This document shows positions 51,393 through 59,754 of a stretch of DNA of 64,000 nucleotides, piece by piece (the stretch's first letter is position 1; every line of letters starts with the position of its first letter). Source of the DNA: Candidatus Latescibacterota bacterium (lineage in GTDB: Bacteria; JAAXHH01). The translations under genes and the position numbers were made by a program. The stretch is taken from assembly GCA_022822725.1 (NCBI GenBank), contig JAJEAN010000007.1, positions 383,435 through 447,434 on the forward strand, read 5' to 3'. The notes under the pieces are model-generated. The model did not search any database. It had not been told where the DNA came from and saw only the letters and a program-made list of their open reading frames with translations.

Positions 51393-54074
51393 ATGACGCA
51401 GGATTCCACACGTTCGGAGTATGAAATTGACCTGGATCGCGTAGAGTCACTGGAATGGCTCGAATCGCTGGATTACGTGCTCCAGCATTCCGGTCCGGGC
51501 AGAGTGCGCCAGTTGATCGCCCAGCTCCAGGCCCACGCCCGTGGCAAGGGCGTCCGGCTGCCCTTCGCCGAGAACACGCCTTACATCAACACCATCCCGC
51601 CCGACCAGCAGCCGCCCTATCCCGGCAGCGACGAACTCGAGCACCGGATCCGCAACATCATCCGGTGGAACGCCATGGCCATGGTGGTCCGCGCCAACAC
51701 GGCGGACAAGTCACTCGGCGGCCACATCGCCACGTACGCCTCGGTCTGCAACCTCTACGAGGTGGGATTCAACCACTTCTTCCGCGGACCGGGCGACGGT
51801 TACGACGGCGACCAGATCTTCTTCCAGCCCCATTCATCGCCCGGTATCTACGCCCGGGCCTATATCGAGGGGCGGTTCAACGAACAGCACCTGGACAACT
51901 TCCGCCGCGAGCTTCGGCCGGGCGGCGGGCTCTCGTCCTACCCCCATCCCTGGCTCATGCCCGATTTCTGGATCTTCCCCACGGCATCCATGGGCCTGAG
52001 CGCCATCATGTCCATCTACCAGGCCCGGTTCAACCGGTACCTGGAAGACCGGGGGCTCAAGCAGGCCAACGGCCGCAAAGTCTGGGCGTTTCTCGGCGAC
52101 GGGGAAACGGACGAACCCGAGGCTCTCGGCGCCATTACCCTGGCGGCCCGCGAGAAGCTGGACAACCTGATTTTCGTGGTCAACTGCAACCTGCAGCGGC
52201 TGGACGGTCCGGTGCGGGGCAACGGGAAGATCATACAGGAACTCGAAGCCGCCTTCCACGGGGCCGGATGGAACGTCATCAAGGTCATCTGGGGGAGCGG
52301 CTGGGATCCCCTGCTCGCCCAGGACGACGAAGGGCTGCTCGTGAAGCGCATGGGCGAGATTGTCGACGGCCAGTACCAGAAATACACCGTTTCCGACGGC
52401 CAGTACCAGCGGGATCACTTTTTCGGCGTGCATCCCAAACTCATGGAGATGTCCAGGCTGCTCACCGACGAGCACGTGCGGACCATCATCCGGGGCGGTC
52501 ACGACCAGGATAAGATCTACGCGGCGTACAAGGCGGCGGTGGAACACCCCGGCGCGCCGACCGTCATCCTGGCCAAGACGATCAAGGGCTACGGCCTGGG
52601 CGAATGGGGGGAGGGCAAGAACACGGCCCACCAGCAGAAGATGATCGACGAGGACGGGCTGCGCCACCTGCGCACCGAACTGGGCATCCCCCTTTCCGAC
52701 GACGAAGTCCGCGAGGCGCCCTATTTCAGGCCGTCGGCGGACAGCGCCGAAATGGAGTACATCCGCGAACGACGGGAAAGCCTCGGCGGCTACATACCCC
52801 GGCGCAACGTTGTGAACCCCGGCCTGCCCGCCGCGCCGCCGGACGAGGTGTTCGAGGAATTCAAGGAGGGGACGGACGGACGCGAGGTCTCGACGACCAT
52901 GGTGTTCACCCGGATGCTGTCGCGCCTGCTGCGCGAACCCGAAATCGGCAAGCTTATCGTCCCCATCGTGCCCGACGAGGCCCGGACCTTTGGCATGGAG
53001 GCCCTGTTCCGCCAGTGCGGCATCTATTCCCACGCCGGCCAGCTTTACGAACCGGTGGATATCGATACGCTCCTTTACTACAAGGAGGCGCAGGACGGAC
53101 AGATCCTCGAGGAAGGCATCACGGAAGCCGGTTCACTTTCCTCCTTCGTGGCCGCCGGGACGGCCTATTCGACCCACGGCGTCAACACGATCCCCTTCTT
53201 CATCTTCTATTCCATGTTCGGCCTGCAGCGCGTCGGCGACCTGATCTGGGCCGCCGCGGAGATGCGCACGCGGGGTTTCCTGCTGGGTGGAACGGCGGGT
53301 CGGACGACGCTGAACGGCGAGGGGCTGCAGCACCAGGACGGGCAGAGCCACCTGCTGGCCGACCCGGTACCCAACCTGCGGACCTACGATCCGGCCTACG
53401 CCTACGAACTGGCGACCATCATCAAGGATGGCATACGGCGCATGTACGTGGACCAGGAGGACCTGTTCTACTACATCACCGTGCAGAACGAGAACTACGC
53501 CATGCCGCCCATGCCGGAAGGGGTGGAAGAAGGCATCCTGAAGGGCATGTACCGGCTCAGTTCGCTGAACGGGGGCACGGCGAAGGCCCACCTCTTCGGA
53601 AGCGGTTCCATCATCAACGAATCGCTGAAGGCCCAGGAGATGCTGGCCGAAGACTTCGGGGTGGAAGCGGACGTCTGGAGCGTCACGAGCTACAAGCAGC
53701 TGCGTCGGGACGCCATGGAGACCGAGCGCTGGAACCTGCTGCACCCGTCGGAAGCGCCCAGGGTGCCGTATGTTACAGCATGTCTCGAGGATGCCCGAGG
53801 CGTGTACGTCATGGCCTCCGATTATGTCAGGACGCTGCCGGATTCCATCGCGCGCTGGGTGCCGGGCCCCGTGGTCTCGCTGGGGACGGACGGTTTCGGG
53901 CGGAGCGACAGCCGGCCGGCGCTGCGGAACTTCTTCGAGATGGATGCCCGCTTCATCACCCTCGGGACCCTGAATGCCCTCGCCCGGAAAGGCGATATCT
54001 CCCCGGACGTCCCCGAACGGGCCATGCGCAAGCTGGAAATCGACCCCGAAAAAGCCAATCCCCTGGACGTATGA
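51393..54074 (+). CDS. aceE: Pyruvate dehydrogenase E1 component, homodimeric type
   Basis: Thiamine-diphosphate enzyme of 893 residues, close in length to Escherichia coli AceE. It decarboxylates pyruvate and acetylates lipoyl-E2. The thiamine motif starts at about residue 235 (GDGETDEPEALGAI, ending NLIFVVNCNLQRLDGPVRGNGK). HFFRGPGDGYDGDQIFFQPHSSPGIYARA, TIKGYGLGEWGEGKNTAHQQK and LGGTAGRTTLNGEGLQHQDGQSH are highly conserved AceE segments. E2 (aceF) and E3 are not in the window, so aceE is transcribed alone here; its stop abuts the stop of the opposite thioredoxin gene. Confidence 0.97.
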   Translation: MTQDSTRSEYEIDLDRVESLEWLESLDYVLQHSGPGRVRQLIAQLQAHARGKGVRLPFAENTPYINTIPPDQQPPYPGSDELEHRIRNIIRWNAMAMVVRANTADKSLGGHIATYASVCNLYEVGFNHFFRGPGDGYDGDQIFFQPHSSPGIYARAYIEGRFNEQHLDNFRRELRPGGGLSSYPHPWLMPDFWIFPTASMGLSAIMSIYQARFNRYLEDRGLKQANGRKVWAFLGDGETDEPEALGAITLAAREKLDNLIFVVNCNLQRLDGPVRGNGKIIQELEAAFHGAGWNVIKVIWGSGWDPLLAQDDEGLLVKRMGEIVDGQYQKYTVSDGQYQRDHFFGVHPKLMEMSRLLTDEHVRTIIRGGHDQDKIYAAYKAAVEHPGAPTVILAKTIKGYGLGEWGEGKNTAHQQKMIDEDGLRHLRTELGIPLSDDEVREAPYFRPSADSAEMEYIRERRESLGGYIPRRNVVNPGLPAAPPDEVFEEFKEGTDGREVSTTMVFTRMLSRLLREPEIGKLIVPIVPDEARTFGMEALFRQCGIYSHAGQLYEPVDIDTLLYYKEAQDGQILEEGITEAGSLSSFVAAGTAYSTHGVNTIPFFIFYSMFGLQRVGDLIWAAAEMRTRGFLLGGTAGRTTLNGEGLQHQDGQSHLLADPVPNLRTYDPAYAYELATIIKDGIRRMYVDQEDLFYYITVQNENYAMPPMPEGVEEGILKGMYRLSSLNGGTAKAHLFGSGSIINESLKAQEMLAEDFGVEADVWSVTSYKQLRRDAMETERWNLLHPSEAPRVPYVTACLEDARGVYVMASDYVRTLPDSIARWVPGPVVSLGTDGFGRSDSRPALRNFFEMDARFITLGTLNALARKGDISPDVPERAMRKLEIDPEKANPLDV

Positions 54075-54890
54075 TCAGGCGTACAACGCGTTGCTGAAGG
54101 CGCGGCGGTACTGCTTCGTGGTGGGGTGGCTCTCTCCAAGCATGCCGAAAATGGCGACGCAGCTCCGCCGGGCCCCGTCGTCGTCGTAGGACCGGTTCAT
54201 CTCCAGCACCTCGATGAAACCTTCCAGGGCGAGATCGTACGCCCCCTGCCTGAGATGCCCGATCGCCTGGACGTAGGCCGGCTTGACCGTGTCTTCCGCG
54301 AGATTCTCCGGCGTGTCGAGGTACAGGAACAGGCCGGCGATCGTCCGCAGGACTTCCGCCGAGTCATGGTATTCCGTGCCCGGTTCGATCGGCTTCAACA
54401 GGTCCAGGCTCCGGCCGGGGTCTTCATCCAGCCAGGTGCGCGCCAGGCAGACCGACGCCTGCACGTTGTCCGGCTCGGACGCCAGCACCTCCTCGAGCAG
54501 GGCGCGGCCACCCTGCATATCGCCGGCTTCCAGGTGCCGGAGCGCCACTTCGAGCTGTTGCGCGTGGGGACTCGGCAGGGCCTTTTTCAGCCACTGCTCG
54601 ATCATGGGTTCCGGCAGCGCGCCGGTAAACTCGTCCCTTACCTCCCCATCCACGAACATCTTCACGTTCGGTATGCCCTGAATACCGTACCGGCGCGCGA
54701 TCTCCTGGTGTATTTCCGTATTCACCTTCACGAGTTTCCACCGGTCCCTGTGTCGTTCGGCGAGGGATTCGATCACGGGGCCCAGCACCTTGCAGGGCCC
54801 GCACCATTCCGCCCAGAAATCGACTAGTACGGGGACCGTGTGGCTCTGTTCGACCACTTCTCTGTTGAAGTCCGAAACCTCGTAGTTCAT
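54075..54890 (-). CDS. Thioredoxin-TPR protein (CnoX/YbbN-like)
   Basis: Two-domain cytosolic protein of 271 residues: a thioredoxin fold (residues 1-108) with an intact CGPC redox motif at C30-C33 and a cis-proline segment (GIQGIPNVKMF), followed by a TPR-type helical domain (108-271). The arrangement matches CnoX/YbbN chaperedoxins that protect proteins from oxidation and pass clients to chaperonins; some lineages, as here, keep both cysteines. AAGGA lies 7 bp before the ATG. The stop touches the stop of aceE. The cytidylate-kinase-like gene precedes it by about 100 bp on the same strand. Confidence 0.9.
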   Translation of the reverse strand: MNYEVSDFNREVVEQSHTVPVLVDFWAEWCGPCKVLGPVIESLAERHRDRWKLVKVNTEIHQEIARRYGIQGIPNVKMFVDGEVRDEFTGALPEPMIEQWLKKALPSPHAQQLEVALRHLEAGDMQGGRALLEEVLASEPDNVQASVCLARTWLDEDPGRSLDLLKPIEPGTEYHDSAEVLRTIAGLFLYLDTPENLAEDTVKPAYVQAIGHLRQGAYDLALEGFIEVLEMNRSYDDDGARRSCVAIFGMLGESHPTTKQYRRAFSNALYA

Positions 54891-54994
54891 CGCCGTTCCT
54901 TACCGGTTAGCGGTGCGCGCATCGGCGAGCCGCCGGTTGACACGAATACTGCCTGGCGTTATCTTTCATCGCGGTTCGTCCGGGTGAACGGGCT

Positions 54995-55690
54995 TCAATC
55001 GCCGTCGCCGAAGAGTCTGCGACGGGTATCGATCACGATGTCGGCCATGTTCTCCCACGACGTGCGGGATGTGTTGAAGACCGTGTGGTACAGCGTCGGG
55101 TCCGCCCAGTCGCGATGGTAGTTGTGCTGCAGGTAGAGCGACCGTTGCCGGTCCTTCTCCTTGATGAGTTCGGCGGCCCGGTCCCGCGACAGGTTCATCT
55201 CGTCCATGATTACGTCGACCCGGTACTCGAAAGGCGCGATGAACAGGGTGTGGAAGACGTCCTTGCGGTCCGCCAGGATGCACTGGCTCCCGCGCCCGAC
55301 GATGATGACGTGCTGCCTTCCGGCCAGCGAACGGATGGTATCCTGGAGGATCTGGAGGTATTCGTCCCGGTCCAGGAAGGTGTTCTTCAGGGAGGTGGGA
55401 TCCTTCGTCCCCTCGTCGTCGCCCGGCACGTACGGCCAGATGAGGGGTGGGTATTCCGGGGAAAGGGAGTAGACGGTCGAAGGAGTGAACAGTTCGCCGA
55501 GAAAGCGCCGGATGGCCGATTCGCCCACTTCGTCAATCTGCTCGACGACATCTTCCGAAACACCCACGGCATGGGCGGTTTCGGCGATGAGTTCCTTGTC
55601 CACGCAATCATAACCGAGGCGGTCCGCGACGATCTTCGCGATGTCCCTCCCACCACTGCCGTATTCCCTGGCGACCGTGATGATGCTCAT
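54995..55690 (-). CDS. Cytidylate-kinase-like protein (Cytidylate_kin_2)
   Basis: P-loop kinase-fold protein of 231 residues with the variant N-terminal motif ITVAREYGSGGRDIAKIVADRLGYDCVD. HVIIVGRGSQCILADRKD is the next conserved segment, followed by LSRDRAAELIKEKDRQRS (LID-like region) and a C-terminal YHTVFNTSR. It differs from canonical CMP kinase (Cmk) in length and motif, and the substrate of this subfamily is unproven. The ATG at 55690 has AAGGAG 7 bp upstream; the extended in-frame upstream segment is disfavoured. Confidence 0.88.
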   Translation of the reverse strand: MSIITVAREYGSGGRDIAKIVADRLGYDCVDKELIAETAHAVGVSEDVVEQIDEVGESAIRRFLGELFTPSTVYSLSPEYPPLIWPYVPGDDEGTKDPTSLKNTFLDRDEYLQILQDTIRSLAGRQHVIIVGRGSQCILADRKDVFHTLFIAPFEYRVDVIMDEMNLSRDRAAELIKEKDRQRSLYLQHNYHRDWADPTLYHTVFNTSRTSWENMADIVIDTRRRLFGDGD

Positions 55691-55754
55691 GATGGACTCC
55701 TTGTTGCATGCAACCGTCGAAGGAGACGAGGCAATCGTTCTAAAGCGCCGCGCC

Positions 55755-56666
55755 ATGCCCCGTTATGAATCGTTGGACGAGACTGGGGATTTCCTGGATA
55801 CGCAGGGGTTCGCGCCCGCCCGTTTCGGCATGATCCTGGGTACGGGATTCGGGGCGTGCGTCCGGGCGGTCGAAAAGAAAACTGTTGTACCCTACGGTTC
55901 CATCCCCCATTTTCCGGTGTCGACAGTAGAAGGTCACGAAGGCAACCTGGTCTTCGGCGCCCTGGGCGATGCATCCGTGATCGTGATGCAGGGCCGGATC
56001 CACCTGTACGAGGGCTACGACGCACGTCAGATCGCCTATCCCCTCGAGGTTATGCGCCGGTTCGGCGTCGAGGTCCTGCTCTTGACCAATGCCGCCGGGG
56101 GACTGAATCCCCGGTACGTGCCGGGAGACCTCATGGCCGTACGGCAACATATACATCCCATCGGCGATAAACTGATGGGAGACTTGACATCAGATACGAC
56201 GGGCGAACCCTGTTACGATGCGTCATTGAGGGATTCGCTTCACGAGTTCAGTATACAAAAAAACCTGTTCGTCCAACAGGGAATTCTGGCGTGGATGCCC
56301 GGTCCTTCCTTCGAGACCCGGGCCGAAATCGCCCTGCTGAAATCACTGGGGGCGGACGCGGTGACCATGTCGACCGTCCCGGAAGCGCTGACGGCCCGGC
56401 GGCTCGGAATGCGGACCGCGGCCGTATCGTGCATATCCAACGTGTGGACGGGCCTGGCCGGCGAGACCGTAGACCCGGACGACGTGGTGTCTACGGTCGA
56501 ATCGGCGGCCGACCGCTGTGCGGACCTGCTGACCGGGCTGGTTGGCGCGGACGGCCCGAACGGCCCGGACCACGCGGACGCCCCGGACCACGCGGGCGGC
56601 TTGGGCGGCCCGGACCGCGCGGACGGCCCGGACCGAAGTGTCACTCCCGGAGCCTCACGTTCATAG
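55755..56666 (+). CDS. Purine nucleoside phosphorylase (trimeric type) with low-complexity tail
   Basis: Phosphorolyses inosine or guanosine to base plus ribose 1-phosphate. The core of about 265 residues contains MILGTGFGACVRAVE (phosphate site), FPVSTVEGHEGNLVFG, MQGRIHLYEGY, LTNAAGGLNPRYVPGDLMAV, WMPGPSFETRAEI and VTMSTVPEALTARRLGMRTAAVSCISNVWTG, with the purine-contact Glu and Asn. The last 38 residues are a Gly-Pro-Asp-Ala-rich tail coded by imperfect repeats. The ATG at 55755 has GGAGA about 30 bp upstream, too far for a normal SD, so the start is tentative. accD follows 37 bp downstream. Confidence 0.93.
   Translation: MPRYESLDETGDFLDTQGFAPARFGMILGTGFGACVRAVEKKTVVPYGSIPHFPVSTVEGHEGNLVFGALGDASVIVMQGRIHLYEGYDARQIAYPLEVMRRFGVEVLLLTNAAGGLNPRYVPGDLMAVRQHIHPIGDKLMGDLTSDTTGEPCYDASLRDSLHEFSIQKNLFVQQGILAWMPGPSFETRAEIALLKSLGADAVTMSTVPEALTARRLGMRTAAVSCISNVWTGLAGETVDPDDVVSTVESAADRCADLLTGLVGADGPNGPDHADAPDHAGGLGGPDRADGPDRSVTPGASRS
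56548..56638. repeat. Imperfect in-frame repeats coding the Gly-Pro-Asp-Ala tail
   Basis: GCGGACGGCCCG- and CCGGACCACGCG-type 9- to 12-bp units recur from 56548 to 56638 at the 3' end of the nucleoside phosphorylase gene, giving NGPDHADAPDHAGG-like sequence. Very high GC and no homology to the enzyme core. Confidence 0.8.
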
Positions 56667-56703
56667 CAGGTCACCGGTTCAAAAAGGGGCGGGTGCGTAC
56701 ATC

Positions 56704-57579
56704 ATGGCCTGGTTTGAGAGAAGACAGCGGGGATTGAGCCCGCAGAAGCGCAAGGAAATCCCGAAGGGGCTGTGGGTCAAGTGCGACAAGTGCGACGCCA
56801 TGCTGTACAAGGCTGAGCTCGAACGGGACTTCAATGTGTGCGGGCAGTGCGGGTACCATTTCAAGATCGGCCACCAGGGGTACATCTCCCTGATCATGGA
56901 TCCGGACACTTTCACGGAGACCGACACGGATCTGCGCACCGTCGACCCGCTCGAGTTCAAGGAGAAGGAAAACTATCCGGACTACATGAAGCGGTACCAG
57001 AAGCGGACCGGCATGATGGAGGCCGTGGTATCGGGCACGGGACGCATAGAGGGAAGGCTCGTTTCCCTCTCCATCCACGACGGTTCCTTTCTGGCCGGAA
57101 GCATGGGGTCCGTGGTCGGCGAGAAGGTAACACGGTCCATCCGGCGGTCGCTCGACCTGGAGATCCCGCTGCTGGTGGTCGCCACGTCGGGTGGTGCGCG
57201 CATGCAGGAAGGCATCCTCTCCCTCATGCAGATGGCGAAGACTTCCCTCTGGTTGAACCGCCTGTCGGAGGAGAAGATCCCCTTTGTCGTCGTGATCACC
57301 AATCCCACCATGGCCGGCGTGATGGCGAGTTATGCCTCGCTGGGAGACTTCACCCTGGCCGAACCGGGCGCCATGATGGGCTTCGCCGGCGGAAGGGTGA
57401 TCGAACAGACGATAGGATCGAGCCTGCCGGAGGGGTTCCAGACCGCGGAGTTTTTCCTGACGAAGGGCTTCGTCGACCAGGTCGTGCCCCGGACCGGTTT
57501 GCGGGAGACCCTGGCCACGATCCTGAGCTATTTCCCCGACCGGGAGAAGAAGGAGGCGTTGGAACCGGAAGTGCCGTGA
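56704..57579 (+). CDS. accD: Acetyl-CoA carboxylase carboxyltransferase subunit beta
   Basis: Beta subunit of the carboxyltransferase that makes malonyl-CoA for fatty acid synthesis, 291 residues. The zinc ribbon is C27/C30/C46/C49 (VKCDKC...VCGQC). The carboxyltransferase domain has GTGRIEGRLVSLSIHDGSFLAGSMG, LVVATSGGARMQEGILSLMQMAKTS, ITNPTMAGVMASYA and GFAGGRVIEQTIGSSLPEGFQTAEF. The start at 56704 opens MAWFERRQRGLSPQKRKEIP; upstream in-frame sequence is the shadow of the phosphorylase tail. accA is not nearby. Confidence 0.96.
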   Translation: MAWFERRQRGLSPQKRKEIPKGLWVKCDKCDAMLYKAELERDFNVCGQCGYHFKIGHQGYISLIMDPDTFTETDTDLRTVDPLEFKEKENYPDYMKRYQKRTGMMEAVVSGTGRIEGRLVSLSIHDGSFLAGSMGSVVGEKVTRSIRRSLDLEIPLLVVATSGGARMQEGILSLMQMAKTSLWLNRLSEEKIPFVVVITNPTMAGVMASYASLGDFTLAEPGAMMGFAGGRVIEQTIGSSLPEGFQTAEFFLTKGFVDQVVPRTGLRETLATILSYFPDREKKEALEPEVP

Positions 57580-57619
57580 CGCGCCTGGCGTCCCCGTAAG
57601 GGTTGCCGGTCGGCGGCTT

Positions 57620-59029
57620 TCACGATTCCAGCATGAGCTTGTTGAGCGAATCTTCCGGGACGACCGGGTAGTCCCCGCTGAAGCAGGCCGTGCAGTAGCC
57701 CACCCCGGGCTTTCCATACTCCTTCCCGGTTTTTACCATGCCCTCGATGGACAGGTAGCCCAGACTGTCCGCCCCCAGATATTGACGGATCTCCTCCACC
57801 CGGGTCTGCGAGGCGATGAGTTCGCCCCGGCTTTGCATGTCGATCCCATAGTAGCAGGGATGGCGGATGGGAGGACTGCTGATCCGCACGTGCACCTCGG
57901 AGGCCCCCGCGCCGCGGATCAGCCTGACCAGCTGATTGAGGGTCGTACCCCGCACGATGGAATCGTCCACGAGGACCACGCGCCGGTTACGCAGCACACC
58001 CTGGACCGGATTGTACTTCAGTCTCACCGTGAATTCGCGCATCGACTGGTCCGGATCGATGAAGGACCGCCCCACGTAGTGGTTCCGGATCAGACCGATC
58101 TCGAACCGGATTCCCGACTGCTCCGAATAGCCCAGCGCGGCGGTCGTGGCCGAATCCGGCACGGCGATGACGATGTCGGCGTCCACCGGGTGTTCCTCCG
58201 CCAGCTGGCGGCCGAACCTCCGGCGGAACTTGTCGCTGTTTTCGCCGAATACCTTGCTGTCGGGCCGTGCGAAATAGATGTACTCGAAGATGCAGGCGGC
58301 CGGCTGCGCCTCTTCGAAGGGGAAGAAGGACCGGATGCCCTGTTCGTCGATGACGACCATTTCGCCGGGTTTCACCTCGCGGACGTATTCCGCTTTCATG
58401 ATGTCGAAGGCGCAGGTTTCCGAAGCGAGCACGTGGGCATCACCCAGGCGTCCCAGGCACAGGGGCCGGAATCCCCGGGGGTCCCGGACGCCGATCAACT
58501 GCGTTTCGGACAGGAACACGATGGAATAGGCGCCTTCGACCTGTTGCAGGGCGTCGGCGATCATGCCGGGCAGGTCGGGTTCGTTCGATCGTGCGATGAG
58601 GTGGAGTACGATTTCGCTGTCGGACGAGGTGCGGAAAATGGAACCGGTCTCTTCCATCGACAGGTGCAACGCGCCGGTATTGGTGAAATTGCCGTTGTGG
58701 GCGGTGGCCAACTGCCCGCGCTTGAAGTTGACCATGAAGGGCTGCGCGTTATCGACGTTGGACGTGCCGGTGGTGGAATAACGGTTGTGGCCGATGGCCA
58801 TATGGCCTTCGAGGTCGTTCACCCGTTCGCCATGTTCGTAGGCTTCGCTGACCAGGCCCATGGCCCGGTGGGAGTCGATGTGACTGCCGTCGGAGACGGC
58901 CATCCCGGAGCTTTCCTGGCCGCGGTGCTGTAGGGCATACAACCCCAGGAAGGTCAGCCGGGCGGCTGCGGGGTCGCCATAAACGCCGAAGACACCGCAC
59001 TCCTCGCGAATTTCATCGTCTTCCCACAT
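57620..59029 (-). CDS. purF: Amidophosphoribosyltransferase
   Basis: First enzyme of de novo purine synthesis, 469 residues, converting PRPP and glutamine to phosphoribosylamine. C11 (REECGVFGVYG) follows a 10-residue propeptide, so maturation must expose this Cys as the Ntn nucleophile. The glutaminase domain shows ALQHRGQESSGMA, HNGNFTN and SDSEIVLHLI. The PRTase motif is VVLVDDSIVRGTTL. Late cysteines (GYCTACFSGDYP) suggest a [4Fe-4S] form as in Bacillus subtilis. A strong promoter lies at 59068-59096. It is transcribed divergently from ndk. Confidence 0.97.
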   Translation of the reverse strand: MWEDDEIREECGVFGVYGDPAAARLTFLGLYALQHRGQESSGMAVSDGSHIDSHRAMGLVSEAYEHGERVNDLEGHMAIGHNRYSTTGTSNVDNAQPFMVNFKRGQLATAHNGNFTNTGALHLSMEETGSIFRTSSDSEIVLHLIARSNEPDLPGMIADALQQVEGAYSIVFLSETQLIGVRDPRGFRPLCLGRLGDAHVLASETCAFDIMKAEYVREVKPGEMVVIDEQGIRSFFPFEEAQPAACIFEYIYFARPDSKVFGENSDKFRRRFGRQLAEEHPVDADIVIAVPDSATTAALGYSEQSGIRFEIGLIRNHYVGRSFIDPDQSMREFTVRLKYNPVQGVLRNRRVVLVDDSIVRGTTLNQLVRLIRGAGASEVHVRISSPPIRHPCYYGIDMQSRGELIASQTRVEEIRQYLGADSLGYLSIEGMVKTGKEYGKPGVGYCTACFSGDYPVVPEDSLNKLMLES

Positions 59030-59067
59030 GGCCTTGCCCCGATTGTATGTTGATGCAGCCCACCGAC

Positions 59068-59096
59068 ATTATATGCGCCGGAGCGCGAAATGTCCA
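59068..59096 (-). promoter_or_regulatory. Strong predicted promoter of purF
   Basis: On the minus strand, TGGACA (complement of 59091-59096, 5/6) and TATAAT (complement of 59068-59073, 6/6) are exactly 17 bp apart. Transcription should begin near 59060, about 30 bases before the purF ATG. I see no PurR-like palindrome. Confidence 0.7.
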
Positions 59097-59142
59097 CCGC
59101 ATTTTTGCGCAATCGAAGCACTTTGCGGCGGGGGCATTTCCG

Positions 59143-59171
59143 TTGACACTCCGGGGGCCGCCGCCTACATT
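59143..59171 (+). promoter_or_regulatory. Predicted promoter of ndk
   Basis: Perfect TTGACA (59143-59148) and TACATT (59166-59171, 4/6) with a 17-bp spacer. Divergent from the purF promoter, with -35 elements 46 bp apart. The transcript would begin just inside the 12-bp repeat array. Confidence 0.6.
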
Positions 59172-59175
59172 GCAC

Positions 59176-59233
59176 GAGGCTCGTCACGAGGCCTGGAAAG
59201 AGGCCTGGAAAGAGGCTCAGCACGAGGCTTTAA
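59176..59233. repeat. 12-bp periodic array in the predicted ndk leader
   Basis: GAGGC occurs at 59176, 59188, 59200, 59212 and 59224, exactly 12 bp apart; the second and third full units (59188-59199 and 59200-59211) are identical (GAGGCCTGGAAA). The array lies between the predicted ndk promoter and its AAAGGAG SD at 59256-59262, so it would form most of the 5' leader. Confidence 0.88.
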
Positions 59234-59271
59234 ACCACTGTTTCGACTCACATTTAAAGGAGAATCAATCC

Positions 59272-59733
59272 GTGGAACGAACGCTTGTTCTCATTAAACC
59301 GGATGCCGTGCAGCGCGGTATGATCGGCCTTGTCGCAGGCCGTTTCGAAAGCAAGGGACTCAAGGTCGCCGGCCTCAAGATGATTCAGCTGACCGACGGT
59401 ATCCTGAACGAGCACTACGCGCACCTGTCCGACAAGCCCTTCTTCCCCCGAATCAAGTCCTTCATGCAGGAAACGCCGGTCGTGGCGATGTGCCTGGAAG
59501 GCGTCGACGCCGTGGACGTCGTGCGGAGCCTGTGCGGCGTGACGAACGCCAGGGAGGCTGCCCCGGGAACGATACGCGGCGATCTCGGCATGAGCGTGCA
59601 GTGCAACCTGGTGCACGCTTCCGACTCCCAGGAAACGGCGCGGGATGAAGTGCCCCGCTTCTTTTCCGGTGAAGAACTGTTTACCTACGCAAAGGCGGAA
59701 GACGCCGTCGTCTACGCCAGCGACGAACGTTAG
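59272..59733 (+). CDS. ndk: Nucleoside diphosphate kinase
   Basis: Transfers the gamma-phosphate between NTPs and NDPs through a phosphohistidine, 153 residues. ERTLVLIKPDAVQRGMIGLVAGRFESKG opens the protein, SFMQETPVVAMCLEGVDAV is central, and NLVHASDSQETA contains the active-site His (family VHGSDS, here Ala for Gly). The GTG at 59272 is chosen because AAAGGAG lies 9 bp upstream and the family begins here; the in-frame upstream stretch is the repeat-containing leader. recD2 follows 21 bp downstream. Confidence 0.96.
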   Translation: MERTLVLIKPDAVQRGMIGLVAGRFESKGLKVAGLKMIQLTDGILNEHYAHLSDKPFFPRIKSFMQETPVVAMCLEGVDAVDVVRSLCGVTNAREAAPGTIRGDLGMSVQCNLVHASDSQETARDEVPRFFSGEELFTYAKAEDAVVYASDER

Positions 59734-59754
59734 GCGCCTTTACTCCGGTCAGGC

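Noticed and set aside
55691-55754. Upstream start for the nucleoside phosphorylase in the frame open from 55641
   Set aside because: The extension overlaps the divergent kinase start and encodes non-family residues. Although a GGAGA lies at about 55719, no start codon is correctly spaced from it.
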